This document shows, in pieces, positions 34,333 to 46,573 of a stretch of DNA of 64,000 nt. Each line of letters starts with the position of its first letter. Within the stretch, counting starts at the first letter, position 1. The stretch covers positions 611,830-675,829 of the forward strand of contig CAWZYM010000425.1 of NCBI GenBank assembly GCA_963966185.1, read 5' to 3'. Made by a program: the position numbers and the translations under genes. The notes beneath the pieces were generated by a model. The model was not told the DNA's origin. It saw only the letters and a list, made by a program, of their open reading frames with translations, and ran no database searches. The stretch comes from Rhabditoides inermis (Eukaryota; Nematoda; Chromadorea; Rhabditida; Rhabditidae).

Positions 34333-37300
34333 ATGCCACCCAAGTGCAAAGTAGCGAAGAAGATCGCTCAGACGACGGTGGGTATCGATCGGTTGGTATC
34401 GATTGATTGTATTGTTTCAGTCGGTGGCTCGATCGAAGCCTGGCGCGAAGGCGAAGGCTCGCGGACGGCCCAAGGGAAGCAAGGTTAGGCAAGGAGGGAT
34501 GGGTGAAGCATTGAATGATCGAAACATTCCAAGTCCAAACGCAATCAATAGTACTTTACACTGTAAACAATTTGAATGATGTGACTTCCAGAAGGCTGCG
34601 TCGACATCTTGTGGCGTGAACCGAGAGCGTGTGTGTGATGAGGAGATGGACGTGAGTGGCGACGACTCGGAGTGCGGGGAGGGGAGTGACGAGGAGGAGG
34701 ACGAGAGGAGCGAGGTCGGCTACACTTTGGATCTTTTGTCCACAGTCGAAGGTCTTTGTACTAGATACTGGATCAGGGGCAGTGTTCACCGTTAATGAAG
34801 TGTTTTGATAGATATCGATTGTGCCAAGTGACTGGTCTGGACTCTGGATATTATCTTGAAACATCTACATCAACAGTAAAAATAAGTATTGTTTCCGTAT
34901 TCTGTTGCGATGTCATTCAGATTTGCGATGTCAGTCAAGTTTTTTTTAAGGTCGGTAATAAACGAAACGTAATTACAATTCACTGCCGCTGCTGATTTCG
35001 TAATATTTAGCGTACATTTTGTATGTGTATTTTTGTAGTATTCCAAAGTTCTTTGGATGATAATCTGAGAAATACTTAAATTTAATAGAATCGAAATGTA
35101 ATTTTTTTTATAGAATAGAATAGAAATAGAAGACTTCTCTATTGTTTAAGTGTTCGTCGATCGAGGTGGACCCGGTGGAGGAGTCGTACGTGAAGGACAT
35201 CTACACACACGCACTCGACCAGTTCAAGCACACGGTCAACACAAAGGGGGAGGTGAGGGGCAACTATGCTGTCGAAGTAGATTCTTGGTACAGACTAGTA
35301 GTGTGAAAGTGCATACTAGTAGTACAGACTAGTAGTGTGGTATCGTGGGATAGATGCATAGCGTATAGAGAGAATGACTACTTCCAATTTCACCCGTTTG
35401 AGGCCCGTTGGCGTGCGTGTGTGTCCTCGCTGCCGCGTCGCCGCCGCGCGATGGGCGGGGAATGGGAGGCGGGGCCAAGGGACGGCCACACCTACCAGAC
35501 GGGGGCCGTGGAGGACAAGCCAGTCGGCGACGACGACGAAGTGGCCAGGGTGAGAGAGAGAGAGAGAGGGGGGACGGGGTTGGGGCGAGAGATGATTGTT
35601 CTTGTATGTTTCACGCAACTGTCTAGTTCCGAGTCGTTGCGATTTTCAATGCGTTCATTATCGCAATAAGGAAAGTGATGTTGTTTGATGTAGTATTGTG
35701 TGTTTGAGGTTCGCAACTGGGTGTCCGGGGAGCAGACGTGTGCGCTGTACTCGATGTCGGCCCTTCCGAAGATGCCCTGCATGCAGTACTGGACCCACGC
35801 CGAGATCAACATCCATGTCGGTGGTCTGGCTATTTGCCATATCTTCTGTCACTTTTCTCCTCTCTGTCCCTCTTTGGCTTTGAGCATAGACTGAGGGATT
35901 GATTCATAATTAGTGATTTTTGGCCTAGCTCGTGTTTATTTTTTATGGGAAACGTAGTTTAGGTGGATTTTGATTGACCTCTTTTGGACTTCTTTCCTCT
36001 TCATTTCTTTATCTCTCTCTCTCTCTCTCCCCCCCTCTCTCTCTCTCCCTCCCCTCTACCCTTCTCTCTCTCCCTCCCCCCCTCTCTCTCTCACCCCTCC
36101 CTTTCCAGACAGAAGACGAGCGCACCCTGTCGCACATTCCCTTCATCGGAGAGACGGACGAGGACATGAACTTCGGAGTCGTCCTCCAAAAACAGTTCGA
36201 GGAGGTGAGCATATGGAATAAATTTGACTGAATGTAATATCGCATATGAAATATAGTTTACCGTAAAAGTGGTATTGTACGAACCGTTCAGTGCCTAGGA
36301 AATTGCGATGTTTATTTCGCTAATTTCTATTCTAAAGTATGCGTTATTTCAATGTGCATGCGCATGAGATGATATTGTGATGGTGAAGAGCAGATGTCAT
36401 GTGTTTGGGTTGGTTAGTCGAGCTCTTTATGATTTCATTCGCCAATTGTGGTTCTATTGGTCGATGCGAGCATACAGTAGATGTTTTGGAATTGCGTAAC
36501 TTAGATTTCGTATTTTAGATGTTGTATGTTTACTATTTGCATTTTGATTTTTTTTTTCACGAACTAGTATGTTCTTGTTCCAGGGCATCCACGGTACTCG
36601 CGAGAACTGGGGCGAGATGATGAACGACCGCATCCTGTACGACATGATGAGCCGCATCCGACAGAAGTACCCCGACCCGATTGGTAGGCGGGGCGTGGCC
36701 AGAGGGGGCGGGCCCTGACTGTATCACTGTATGACGTGGCTTGCAGACCGCGAGCGTCTCAACACTGTCATCTGGAAGCTGTTCCCCAACAAACTCTGCG
36801 TCAAGCTACTCGGACAAGTGTGAGTCAGGATTTTTTTGTGTAATCTAGACAACGTGGTGAAAGAGGATTGTTTTATTTAATTTTTGGGTGTTTATATATG
36901 AATGGTGAAACATATAGAACATAGAAGAGCAACTTCATTGTAGGAAACTATTAAGCAAGAGTAACGAAGGTTGTGTGAAACATAAGATATTATATTTATT
37001 TGTATGTAATTTTTGCTGTGGTAATGTTTTGGTTTGGATTGCCTAGCACTGTATTACGTTTCACTGCTAGTGCATATTTACGTGTACGATATGAAACATA
37101 CATTTCATATTGTTTTTAAGGTTCGATGATCTCGAGGAACGCTTCACGGGGATCCGCACAGTGCCGCCGGTAAGTGGAGTGAGAGAGAGAGGGGAGAGGG
37201 ACTCCGAAGGTTTTCGATAGGATACATTCCCCTTAGCTGAAGGCTACATGAGGGTCAACCATGAATGTTATGTGTGCGGTACACATAACATTCATTGACC

Positions 37301-40300
37301 CGAAAGAAACCTTCCTTTTGACCCACATGTAACCTACTTCTGACCAGAATGTAACCTACTCAAGGCGCAAAGTGAGATTGCCAGTGGCACTTTTCGAATT
37401 GGTGAAGCATAATCGAAGTCCACTGGTGACTTGTGATTATTGATTTGTGTGACGTTTCACGATCGATGTGGAACTCGTGGCGAGTTGTATCTGGATGCTT
37501 CGTTCTTTGTATGCGGTTGTTAGTTTCAAGATTTTAAAGTTACCCCAAACTTTGGTAATTGAACCGACGCCGCTTTATAGAGTTCAAAGATAATACCTAG
37601 CGCGTGATTCACACCGGGATACTTATGACAATGGTCCAAACCCCTACAATTAGCTGCAAAGGTGAAAGCAGGCGTGAGCAAATAAATATGTAAGTCAACA
37701 ATCCAGGTCATCCAGAAATTTCTATGATACATTAGCGTATGAAGAGTGTCTCAAGTGGTATGCGTTCTCAACGCGCAGCAAAATGTGACACACATGGTAT
37801 AGTGGTGTGCGTGCCAGATCATCAAGACACAGGCTGTATTGCAGTCAATGGTTCGATTCCGTTCGCCGGCAAGATTTTTGCCATTTAACATTTCGACGTT
37901 TGAACACGTAATCATACGTTTCTAAAGGAAACGTGTGTACTCAATAACGTATATACTATGGACTGTGGTTGTTACGTATTGTTATTAGGTAATTGTGTTG
38001 CATATATATACTTATCAGATGTCATCGAGTTCTCTCGAACACATCTAATTTCAAGTGAAAGAAGTATCACATTTGGTGTTGAAAAGTTTTCCTCACTTTT
38101 GCCACTTTTAGAGGAGAATTACCCTCCGGTCAAAAGTAGACTACATTCTGGCTAGCGACAGTGAGAGGGGCACACTGTGGGGAAAGTAACATTCACCGAC
38201 CGGAGAGTAGACTACTTTTAGCGAGTTGAGGGGAATGTAACATATCGAAAACTTTGCGAGGAGAGACGGAGGAGAGAGGAAGAGAGAGAAGAAGGGAGGG
38301 AAGGGAACATCTAGTCACCACACGCACCATGCTTTTTTCTTGTCTGGTATGGCTTGAAGTTGATCGGGATGACCATGGATAAATGAGGTAGGGGTGGTTC
38401 TGAATGATTCCGTCTCTTGCAGCCGGCCTCTCTCTCGTCGCAGATGCACTCTTTCGAGTCTGTGTCGTGTCCCCGCGACGGTCGATACAACTGCCTCCTG
38501 CACGGTGGGTGGAATGTAGAGTGTATGTATTGTTGGGGATACGCCGATGGTTTGGGATACGACGTTTGGGATAATGCGGAAACGTTTGTTATTAGTTGGA
38601 ACAGTCAACATTCAACTTTTTGACTTTACGCGAAACCATTGTTGTATAAGTTGTGTGAAATGTATGAGGAAACCTTTTTTTTCTGATGGTCTAAACCTTG
38701 GCATCGGCATCACCTCACCACCTTGTCTCCAGGTCTGACCCCCACGCTGCAGTCCCGCATCCCAGCCACTCGTCGCAGGAAGGCCCCGGCGACGGAGGAC
38801 GCGTGCGGCGACTCGTGCTACATGCACAAGTACGGCAAGAAGGTGCGGCACATGCGGACATGGTCATGTTCTCTCATCTCTTCTCTCGCCGTTGTCGCCG
38901 TGTTCCGCTCACCCACAACGACGAGACGATTAGACTATTGTGGCACCGACAACGATTGTAGACTACAACTACAAATTGTAGTTGATGAGAAATTGAGAAA
39001 TTGTATATATTGAGTCAGGGTCACTTGATTTCTGAATGACTGTGTTTGTCTCTTGCAGGACGGCCACCTCTCTGTGTCCGTGTCCATCTCGTCGGATGAG
39101 TGGAGGGGCAGCGAGTGGAGCAAGGAAGAGGACGACATGCTCAGGGTGGGAGGGGGATGTGTTTGGAGACGTGTTGTTTCTCCTTTTCTGCGTCCATCTA
39201 GTACCTAGTACCATACCTAGTCAACTATATAGGGAAAGTTTCTAGTCTCCTAGTCTCGGGGTTCAGAAGGGCTACTTATTACTGAACAGTCAGTTTTGTG
39301 GTGTGTTGGTGTAATGGAGAAACGTATGTTGAGTAGTTTTGACATGTGCTTGTTACAAGCGATTGATAGTGGAAATTGTATGGTTGAATCATAGAGTTGA
39401 TGGTACATGTCACATAATCAATAACGCGTTCGAGAGAGAGAAGAGAGAGTGAATTTGTATCGAACGGTTTCGTCTCCTGTCATCTGACCGCTCACAATGT
39501 GTGTTCAGGAGCTGATCCAGCTGTTCGCTCGCGACCACTGGTGCGAGCTGAGCGAGATACTCGGCAAGTACTGCGAGGAGAAGGGCAGGCAGGGCAAGCC
39601 GTGCGAGGAGGTGAGAGGAGAGGAGAGGGGGGGAGGGAGAGACGGGAGGGGGGAGAGGAGAGAGGGAGAGGGAGTGAGGGGAGAGAGAAAGAGAAAGAGG
39701 GAGAGAGGAGAGAGAGAAAGAGAGAGGGGAGGGAGGGAGAGTAGAGAGGAGAGATTAAGAGGGAGAGGGAGAGAGAGAATTTGTGAGCTGCCGGGTTGAC
39801 GTGGGTAAATGAAAAAGAAACTTGCTGCGGTTTTTTCTCGGCACAAACTGGATCGAATATGTTGCACATTTATAGTAAAAAGTTGAATGTGATTCATATC
39901 GTAATCATCCTTGCATCGTCGTACTTGTATCGTCATGAATATTAATTCGAAGTTCTCAATGAATGAGGCAATATCAAAAAGAGCGTGAATAGTTTGACTC
40001 CTGGAAGTACTTCACGTAGAGACGGGATGAGAAACTCTTGCCTTCTTCCAGGTGTGTTCGCGCGCCATCCACCTCGGCTGCAACGAGCCCGTCCCCGCGC
40101 TGCCCAGCCCTGTCAAACTGTCAGTCACATGTCTATTACTAGTTATTATTTGTACTAGTCATATCACCATGCATACATCACCGATGATGTTGTGTGAATG
40201 TGCAAGTATTTATCCGGAATCGGTATTGCTGAGTGTCAATATGAATTATCACAATCACAATGATGGCATAGGAATCATACGGTAGGCCAAGATGGGCTAA

Positions 40301-43233
40301 CGCCTGGGATTTCGTACTAGTTATTCGTACTCAAATTGCTATGCACCTGTTACCGATTATATTTTGTCACTGTGAAACGTGGTGTTTCCTGTTTAGCCAA
40401 TACGGTGTTTTGCAGTCCGCAGAACGAGAAACATAAGCGATTCCGCAACTTCCTCTGGAAGTCGAGCAACAAGAACAAAGAGAAGAAGGTGAGGAGGGAG
40501 GAGGGGGAGGCTGAGGGTCTATCCAGTTGCGATGATAATAGGGTCGATGTAGTCTATGGTTCTCTACACATATAAAAAGTGTTATATGGTTGCATCGTAT
40601 TTCTAGTATTTTAGTAGATTATGATTAAATGAATTCGGAAGGAATAGCTGTGAAATTGATCCCAGCGAATTTCACTGTCGGTTATTTTAGGGGTGCAGCG
40701 TAGATTTCCCAATGAGTTGAATCCTTTTTAATTTCTAACAGTGAATAAGCATAATGCACTGTACAGAAGTACCATACAATGTTAAGAAGAAGTAAGTGAA
40801 ATGGTATAGAGATGACAAACATGATATTACTTATTGTTCGTTATTGATTTATGTGTTTGATGGATGTAGTGCCATAGTCGTCCTTAGAGTCGGGAAGATA
40901 TCTTTACCTTTTTACCTTTTCACGTGTTTGAGGCGCAAGTGGACAACAAGCACCAGCTGGTTCCGTGCTCGCACGAGGGACGCTGCCAGGACACGCCGGA
41001 CTGCCCATGCAGGAAGTGAGAGGGGGGGGAGTTGTCCGGAGTACAATGTGGACATGGAATACTTGGCATGAGAAAGTGAATGAGATGGTTTGAGTGTCAA
41101 CAGCAGGTACAAGAAGTATCCATGCAGAGAGTGAGCGGGGGGAAGGAGATTAGATTGATCGTTTTGATCAAAACGATGAGAAAGTGTTTTCTGTATGACT
41201 GAATGAGGGAGGAGGGAGGAGGTTGTGGCAGTTTTGTAGTTGAGCTGGAGCTTGGAGATTCGTGTTGATGAGTAGTGTGTGTCTGTTATCCATGGAATCC
41301 TACGTATGATTATATGACCTATGTGTATATGTTAATGTGGTGAAGCGTTTTCGAGGTTTTTTTTTAAAGTCAACCATTTTTCTTATTTAGGAACAACACT
41401 CTGTGCAACAAGTTCTGTGGGTGCGGCGACAAGTGCGACCGCAATTTCCCCGGATGCAGATGTGCTCCCGGTGAGAGGGAAAGAGAGAGATGGAGATGGT
41501 GTTATTGTTTTTATTTGAAAGTGTGGTTGAAATCTTGGAATGCTGAAATGTCTAGTTAACGAGGGTTGATGTTGGTTGATAATTTGTAAAGAGTTGCTCG
41601 CAGTTACGCATTACCGTTTTGAATGCTATTGAGTGGTTTTAGAGAAACCCTGAAACATGAACCCTATGTATGTTTGCAGGCCACTGTCGCACGAATCAGT
41701 GCCAGTGCTTCTACGCATCGTGGGAGTGCGACCCCGAGAGGTGCAAGAACTGCAACTGTGGTGGGTGGGCAGGGCCACTGGTGCCACTGGTGCGCTTGTG
41801 CCACTGGTTCTCGAGCACCAGTTTGGGGGGTGTGTGACTAAACTGCAGCTGTGATGAGGCGATGGGGGTGTGATTAGTTTGCTTGAGACTGATTTCCGTT
41901 AAATATTGGTGATGAATCTCGAGGTTTCTCAATTGAATTGTCTCTATGTGTTAGTATTAATTGAAAGTGTGAAACGCATGTGTATAGTTGTGATGGTGGC
42001 ATCTCCTCTCTTTTCAGATGAGCTCTCCCTCGACCCTTCCGTTCCAATGTGCAAGAACGTCCCCATATTGCGCCATCAGCAGAAGAAGATGAGGGTGGGT
42101 GAAGGGATCGTGTTTCATTTCGATGATAGATTCGTTGTGGTATATTATCGTGGTGTGATCTTATCAGTATAATAGTAGTTTTGAAACGTAGCTGATTGTT
42201 ATTACAAATAACTAATAGTTGAAAACAATGGATTTTGTTTTCTATTGTTTATGTACGTCATTTGATGATCATGATGTGGATACATTAAAGTGACTTGAAA
42301 CTATTCATGTGATGTTGGCACTGAAACCTATTTAGACAAGAGTTGAATTTTGAGAGGTACATAATTCATGAGATATGATGACTGCACTGAGTGTTGTCTC
42401 GTTCAAGGTGAACACGATGAATCAGTGTGATGTGTTATGTGTTGTGATGAGTCTGATGGAGATGATGGAACGTGCGAGCGTCGCTGGAAGACTGACTCTT
42501 TCGTCTCGTTTGCAGGTGGCAGCCTCGCAGATTGCGGGCTTTGGCTGCTATATCGACGAGGATGTGGACAAGGGAGAGCTCATCTCCGAGTATTGCGGGG
42601 AGGTGAGCGGGAAGAGGAGGATGATGTTTTGACGTTCGACTCTTTATGTAATTTGTATGTTTCATGGTATGTTTAATGGAACCGTAGCATAATACTTGTT
42701 AATCGAGCATCTGTAGTTGAATATGTTTTAGATAATCTCTGTGAACGAGTGCGAGCGTCGCGGATGCATATACGACAAACTGCACTGCAGCTACATCTTC
42801 AGTACGTATCTCTCTGTCTCTCTCCTCTCTCCTCTCTCCTCTCTCCTCTCTCCTCTCTCTCTATCTCCCTCACCCCGCACCCTCTTCTCTTTCTCTCTCT
42901 CTTTCCCCCTCTCCTCTCTCCTCTCTCCTCTCTCCTCTCTCCTCTCTCTCTATCTCCCTCACCCGCACCCTCTTCTCTTTCTCTCTCTCTTTCCCCCTCT
43001 CCTCTCTCCTCTCTCCTCTCTCCTCTCTCCTCTCTCTCTATCTCCCTCACCCGCACCCTCTTCTCTTTCTCTCTCTCTTTCCCCCTCTCCTCTCTCCTCT
43101 CTCCTCTCTTCCTCTCTCCTCTCTCTCTATCTCCCTCACCCGCACCCTCTTCTCTTTCTCTCTCTCTTTCCCCCCTCTCCTCTCTCCTCTCTCCTCTCTC
43201 CTCTCTCCTCTCTCTCTATCTCCCTCACCCGCA

Positions 43234-43285
<52 letters not shown>

Positions 43286-44117
43286 ACCCCCCCCCCCCCC
43301 GTTGCAGACCTGAACGCGGAGCAGGTGGTCGACGCGTCTCGTGTCGGCAACATGATCCGCTTCGCCAACCACTCTCTCTACCCCAACTGTCGCGCGCCGT
43401 GTTTTTGTCGTCAACGGCGACCACCGCATCGGAATCTTCGCCAACCAGAAGCTCACCAAGGGAGAGGTGAGGGGAGAGAGAGGGGGGGGGGGGGAGAGAG
43501 AGAGAGGGGGGGGAGAGAGAGAGTGAGAGAGGGAGAGAGGGATAGTGGAGTAGTTGTGGAAAGAACAAGTAAGTAATGTTTTTTACTACATCGTGTATGC
43601 GTGTGTAAAGGACGAGAAGTTTATCAGAGGGTTTTTTTGTGTGTCAAACGTGATGTTGTTGGGGATTTTTTGGCTCATTTTTTTATTCGTTGGGAATGTC
43701 TGCCCCGCGAATAGTGTGTGTGGAGGAGACATTCGATTCGAATTCATGTATTGTTTTTTTGAGGAGCTCTTCTTTGACTACTCCTACACGGGCAAGCAGG
43801 TCAGCCAGTTTGTCAACAAGGAGATGAAGCAGTGAGTTTTTTTTTTCAAATATGATTATATGTCTACTGAATCCAAATCAGGCATTGGATTAAAAGAAAA
43901 TGTATTATGAATAGCTTTTTTGGTGAAGCATATTTTAACGTGTTTTTTTCGTACTAACTAGTTGTTTCGTTCCATATGTGTTCACAATTCACCTGTGTCT
44001 GATTGCAGGGACGGTGTGGTGCGCCGTCGCCGGAAGGACGACTCGGATTCGAGCGACGACGAGGCTCTGGAGAGGAAGAGGAAGACGGTCAGGAAGATGA
44101 AGAAGGAGACCAAGTGA
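34333..44117 (+). CDS. Enhancer of zeste histone H3-K27 methyltransferase (EZH2/MES-2 family)
   Basis: Twenty-five exons: 34333-34377, 34421-34483, 34592-34714, 35151-35252, 35403-35549, 35709-35816, 36109-36204, 36584-36683, 36747-36819, 37121-37169, 38423-38504, 38733-38842, 39059-39145, 39509-39610, 40052-40119, 40416-40488, 40933-41015, 41391-41470, 41680-41760, 42018-42094, 42516-42602, 42732-42801, 43308-43466, 43764-43831, 44009-44117. Intended length is about 746 residues, as in human EZH2. Order: AT-hook-like RGRPKGS and acidic region; EED-binding/SANT1 region (HIPFIGE); CXC zinc clusters; a cysteine-rich pre-SET (FCGCGDKC, GHCRTNQCQC); SET domain with GFGCYIDEDV, ISEYCGE, NMIRFANHS and ELFFDYSY. 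It is the catalytic subunit of PRC2, silencing chromatin by H3K27 methylation. Exon 23 carries one extra base at about 43397, breaking the frame just after NHSxxPNC. Four acceptors end in TTTGAG. It starts about 670 bp after the TBC stop, so co-transcription is possible. Confidence 0.93.
37210..38252. mobile_element. 1.04-kb terminal-inverted-repeat element with hairpin and tRNA-like segment
   Basis: Imperfect terminal inverted repeats (23 of 25 match): 37210-37234 and the complement at 38228-38252 (GTTTTCGATA...TACATTCCCCT). Subterminal inverted motifs also match (GACCAGAATGTA near 37341 and its complement near 38133). A perfect 15-bp-stem hairpin with a 5-base loop occupies 37261-37295. A tRNA-like segment lies at 37796-37875. 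The element fills most of E(z) intron 10 and has no ORF. Confidence 0.65.
37796..37875 (+). repeat. tRNA-like sequence inside the E(z) intron element
   Basis: TGGTATAGTGGTGTGCG (A box, about 37796-37812) and GGTTCGATTCC (B box, 37850-37860), followed by a GTTCGCCGGCA end that resembles the end of the copy at 20095-20165. No acceptor stem. Confidence 0.5.
42805..43290. repeat. 88-90-bp CT-rich tandem repeat in an E(z) intron
   Basis: Five units, each containing CTATCTCCCTCACCC and CCGCACCCTCTTCTC or close variants, at 42861, 42950, 43038, 43128 and 43216, followed by a (CT)n tract and a run of C before the exon 23 acceptor. The whole of intron 22 is nearly pure pyrimidine on the plus strand. 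Confidence 0.9.
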
Positions 44118-45284
44118 GACTCCCTTCTCTTCTCATCCACACGACTCGCTGCGAAACCGCGAGGTTCTATTTTTTGAGTACTCCTATACTCTTATTTGGG
44201 TTGTATGACTTTTTTCACTAATCCTGCACTGAGTTGATATTACAAAGTTTGTCTCATATTTGAATGGTTCGGAGCAGAATCCCGTTTACTATTCACATTG
44301 TTCTATGTCGGTCTGTTTGTTATGTTGACTACTCTCTTATCTCGCCTCTTCGTTATTCAAGTGGTGGCATCTTGGTATCATGCTAGACTACATACCTTGT
44401 GAGATTTGCCTCTATCTGTGTGTCCCATTCCTTTTGTGTTGTCCCTTCTTGAGCTCGCGATCTCGTTCCGATACTCGCCCCTCGTGCTTTGGTTTTGTTC
44501 AATCCGGTTTTGTAGTTGCGAGTTGATTGAGATAAACGTGTGAAGAAATGGGAGTGACTTTCTGAGTGAAGAGCGGATAGATCTATCAAAATGAATAATG
44601 ACTTTTTTCATAGAAGTGAGAAATGGATTCTTGTTCTGATGTGCATGGAAACCCCGAGATCTCGGGGTGAGTGGGATTGAATGTGCGCAGAATGTCCAAA
44701 AACGTATCATATAGGGGGAGTCAGCGACAGACGCTCGAAGCCGAGGCGGCGAAGGCGGTCTCGGCAGACACGACACGCGCAGCCACAGCCAGACACAACT
44801 TTCTACCCGTGATGGTTGTGTGTTTGATGTTTATCATGTGTATTTGAATGACGTCGGATTTGTGACGAGTAACGCCCTCCTGTATTGGATTGGCAGAAGC
44901 CAGAGAGAGGAATGCCTTGCTTGAAGTGAAGTGGGTGAGGAGAGTCACGGTTCACCTGCCAGATGCATCCATGTCCGCAGATCATGTAATTCATGATGTG
45001 AGACGACCGTGCTTCCCGATATTCACGTGAGTGGCCGCGAACCCTCATAAATATAAGAAGAACGGTTTCCAGAAAGATATCAGAATGCGCCCCCACTTTC
45101 AGTAGGATTCTCTCTCACGTCAGTAAGTGCCTTTTCGTTGTATCATAAAACGGCTTTTGGATCCATAATCGATTCTGACCTCGTCTTCGATGCAAATCTC
45201 CAGTTCTATCAAAGTGTGGATTTGTGACGAGTAACAGTGTGGATCATGTGCAGCGAAGAGAACACGGAATTTTTTGAAACGATT
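44118..45284. other. Intergenic region between convergent genes
   Basis: Between the stops of E(z) and the metalloproteinase. It holds an 18-bp direct repeat (GGATTTGTGACGAGTAAC at 44856-44873 and 45218-45235) and a perfect palindrome (44651-44668). No supported exon. Confidence 0.5.
44651..44668. repeat. Perfect 18-bp palindrome
   Basis: ACCCCGAGATCTCGGGGT is its own reverse complement, with no spacer, in the 3' flank of E(z). It may be a dimeric protein-binding site or chance. Confidence 0.6.
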
Positions 45285-46541
45285 TCACAATTTTATCAGT
45301 GGTAAACGCGAATGAAATGAGTTGTGCACAAGTTCACAAGCCGCGGGGTTTCCAAAAGCCATCTTTTCCCCAGAAGCATCTTTGCCCCAGAAGCCATCTT
45401 CCTCTTTGCGCTTGTTCCCTGAGAAGCCATCCCTTCCCCAGAAACCATCCTCGCTCCAGAAGCCATCCTTGCCCCAGAAAAGATCTTCGGTCGTCTTCCT
45501 GTCATCATCTTCATCCTCCTCCTCCTCTGGTTCGTCAGTGTCCTCTTTACTCTCTTCCCTGCTCTCAGAATTCTGAATACAAGTGTTTTTTCGAAAAAAA
45601 AGATCGTATCTCTCTCCGTCTCTGCCTCTCTCTATCTCTTCTCTCTAACGCACGTCATCATCTTCTGGCGAGTCTTCCGGCGTTTTGATCAGCGTCATAG
45701 ATGCCTGTATGATAAGGAATAGTGTGATTAAATTCGGTCACTCACCCAAATAGCTCCCTGACTGTCATGCTGTTGTTTTTCGTGATGTGTTTTGTGAAGA
45801 TTCTCTCTTCCGGAGGTAGCGTGTCGTCAAACTCTCGATCGTCCTGATGAAAAAGTCAAATATCATTCCTTCTTGTTTGTTCGTATTATCCCCGTGCAAT
45901 AAAATGTCATAGCCGTGGCGCGCCTTCCCTAGCCAGTCTCACCCCTACGCCTACGGGCGCTGACAAAGACCTCGTATATTCATCGGTGTATATTGGTTTA
46001 TCCTAAGAGGGAAGCGCCCTTATTGGCGGCGGGGGTCGCCTAGGCTCTTGCCGGTCCGGCCGATCGGCAGCATCGGGTGCGGGTGCAAGTGGCATGGGAG
46101 AGCGCCGGATAGGTGATCGCTGACTACCACAAAACTGAATAGCCGGAAACTGATAAAGGAAACGTGCCACTCTAAATTTCATGTGTAACTACGACTACCA
46201 CGTGAAAAAGAGTGAAAATACAATCCCTTTTCATCAATAAACCATATGCTAAAAATGAAGATGAGGTGTAGAAAACGCTTGTGTATTTCGTAGTGAGAAA
46301 TACAGAAACTCAGAAATACAGAAAGTCCGGGCCGTGACTTTTAACTGAAGACCGTCAGAAATAGGCCACTAACTATGCAGTGGTGTAATATGTAATATCA
46401 AGATGTTATCGAATCTCACCTTATCGAGAGCATACATAATACTATTTTTGTCCTCACTGTGTTTGAGGCCGAGAGAGTGACCGATTTCATGGGTCAGTGT
46501 AGCGAGTAGCGATGCTGAAAGTGATCCGTCAAAGAAAAAGG

Positions 46542-46573
<32 letters not shown>

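Noticed and set aside
41098..41135. An extra E(z) mini-exon (RYKKYPCRE) between exons 17 and 18
   Set aside because: Exons 17 and 18 already join in phase and match the family without it; kept only as a possible alternative exon.
42741..43313. Long Ser/Leu/Pro frames on the plus strand
   Set aside because: They lie in the CT-rich tandem repeat of E(z) intron 22.
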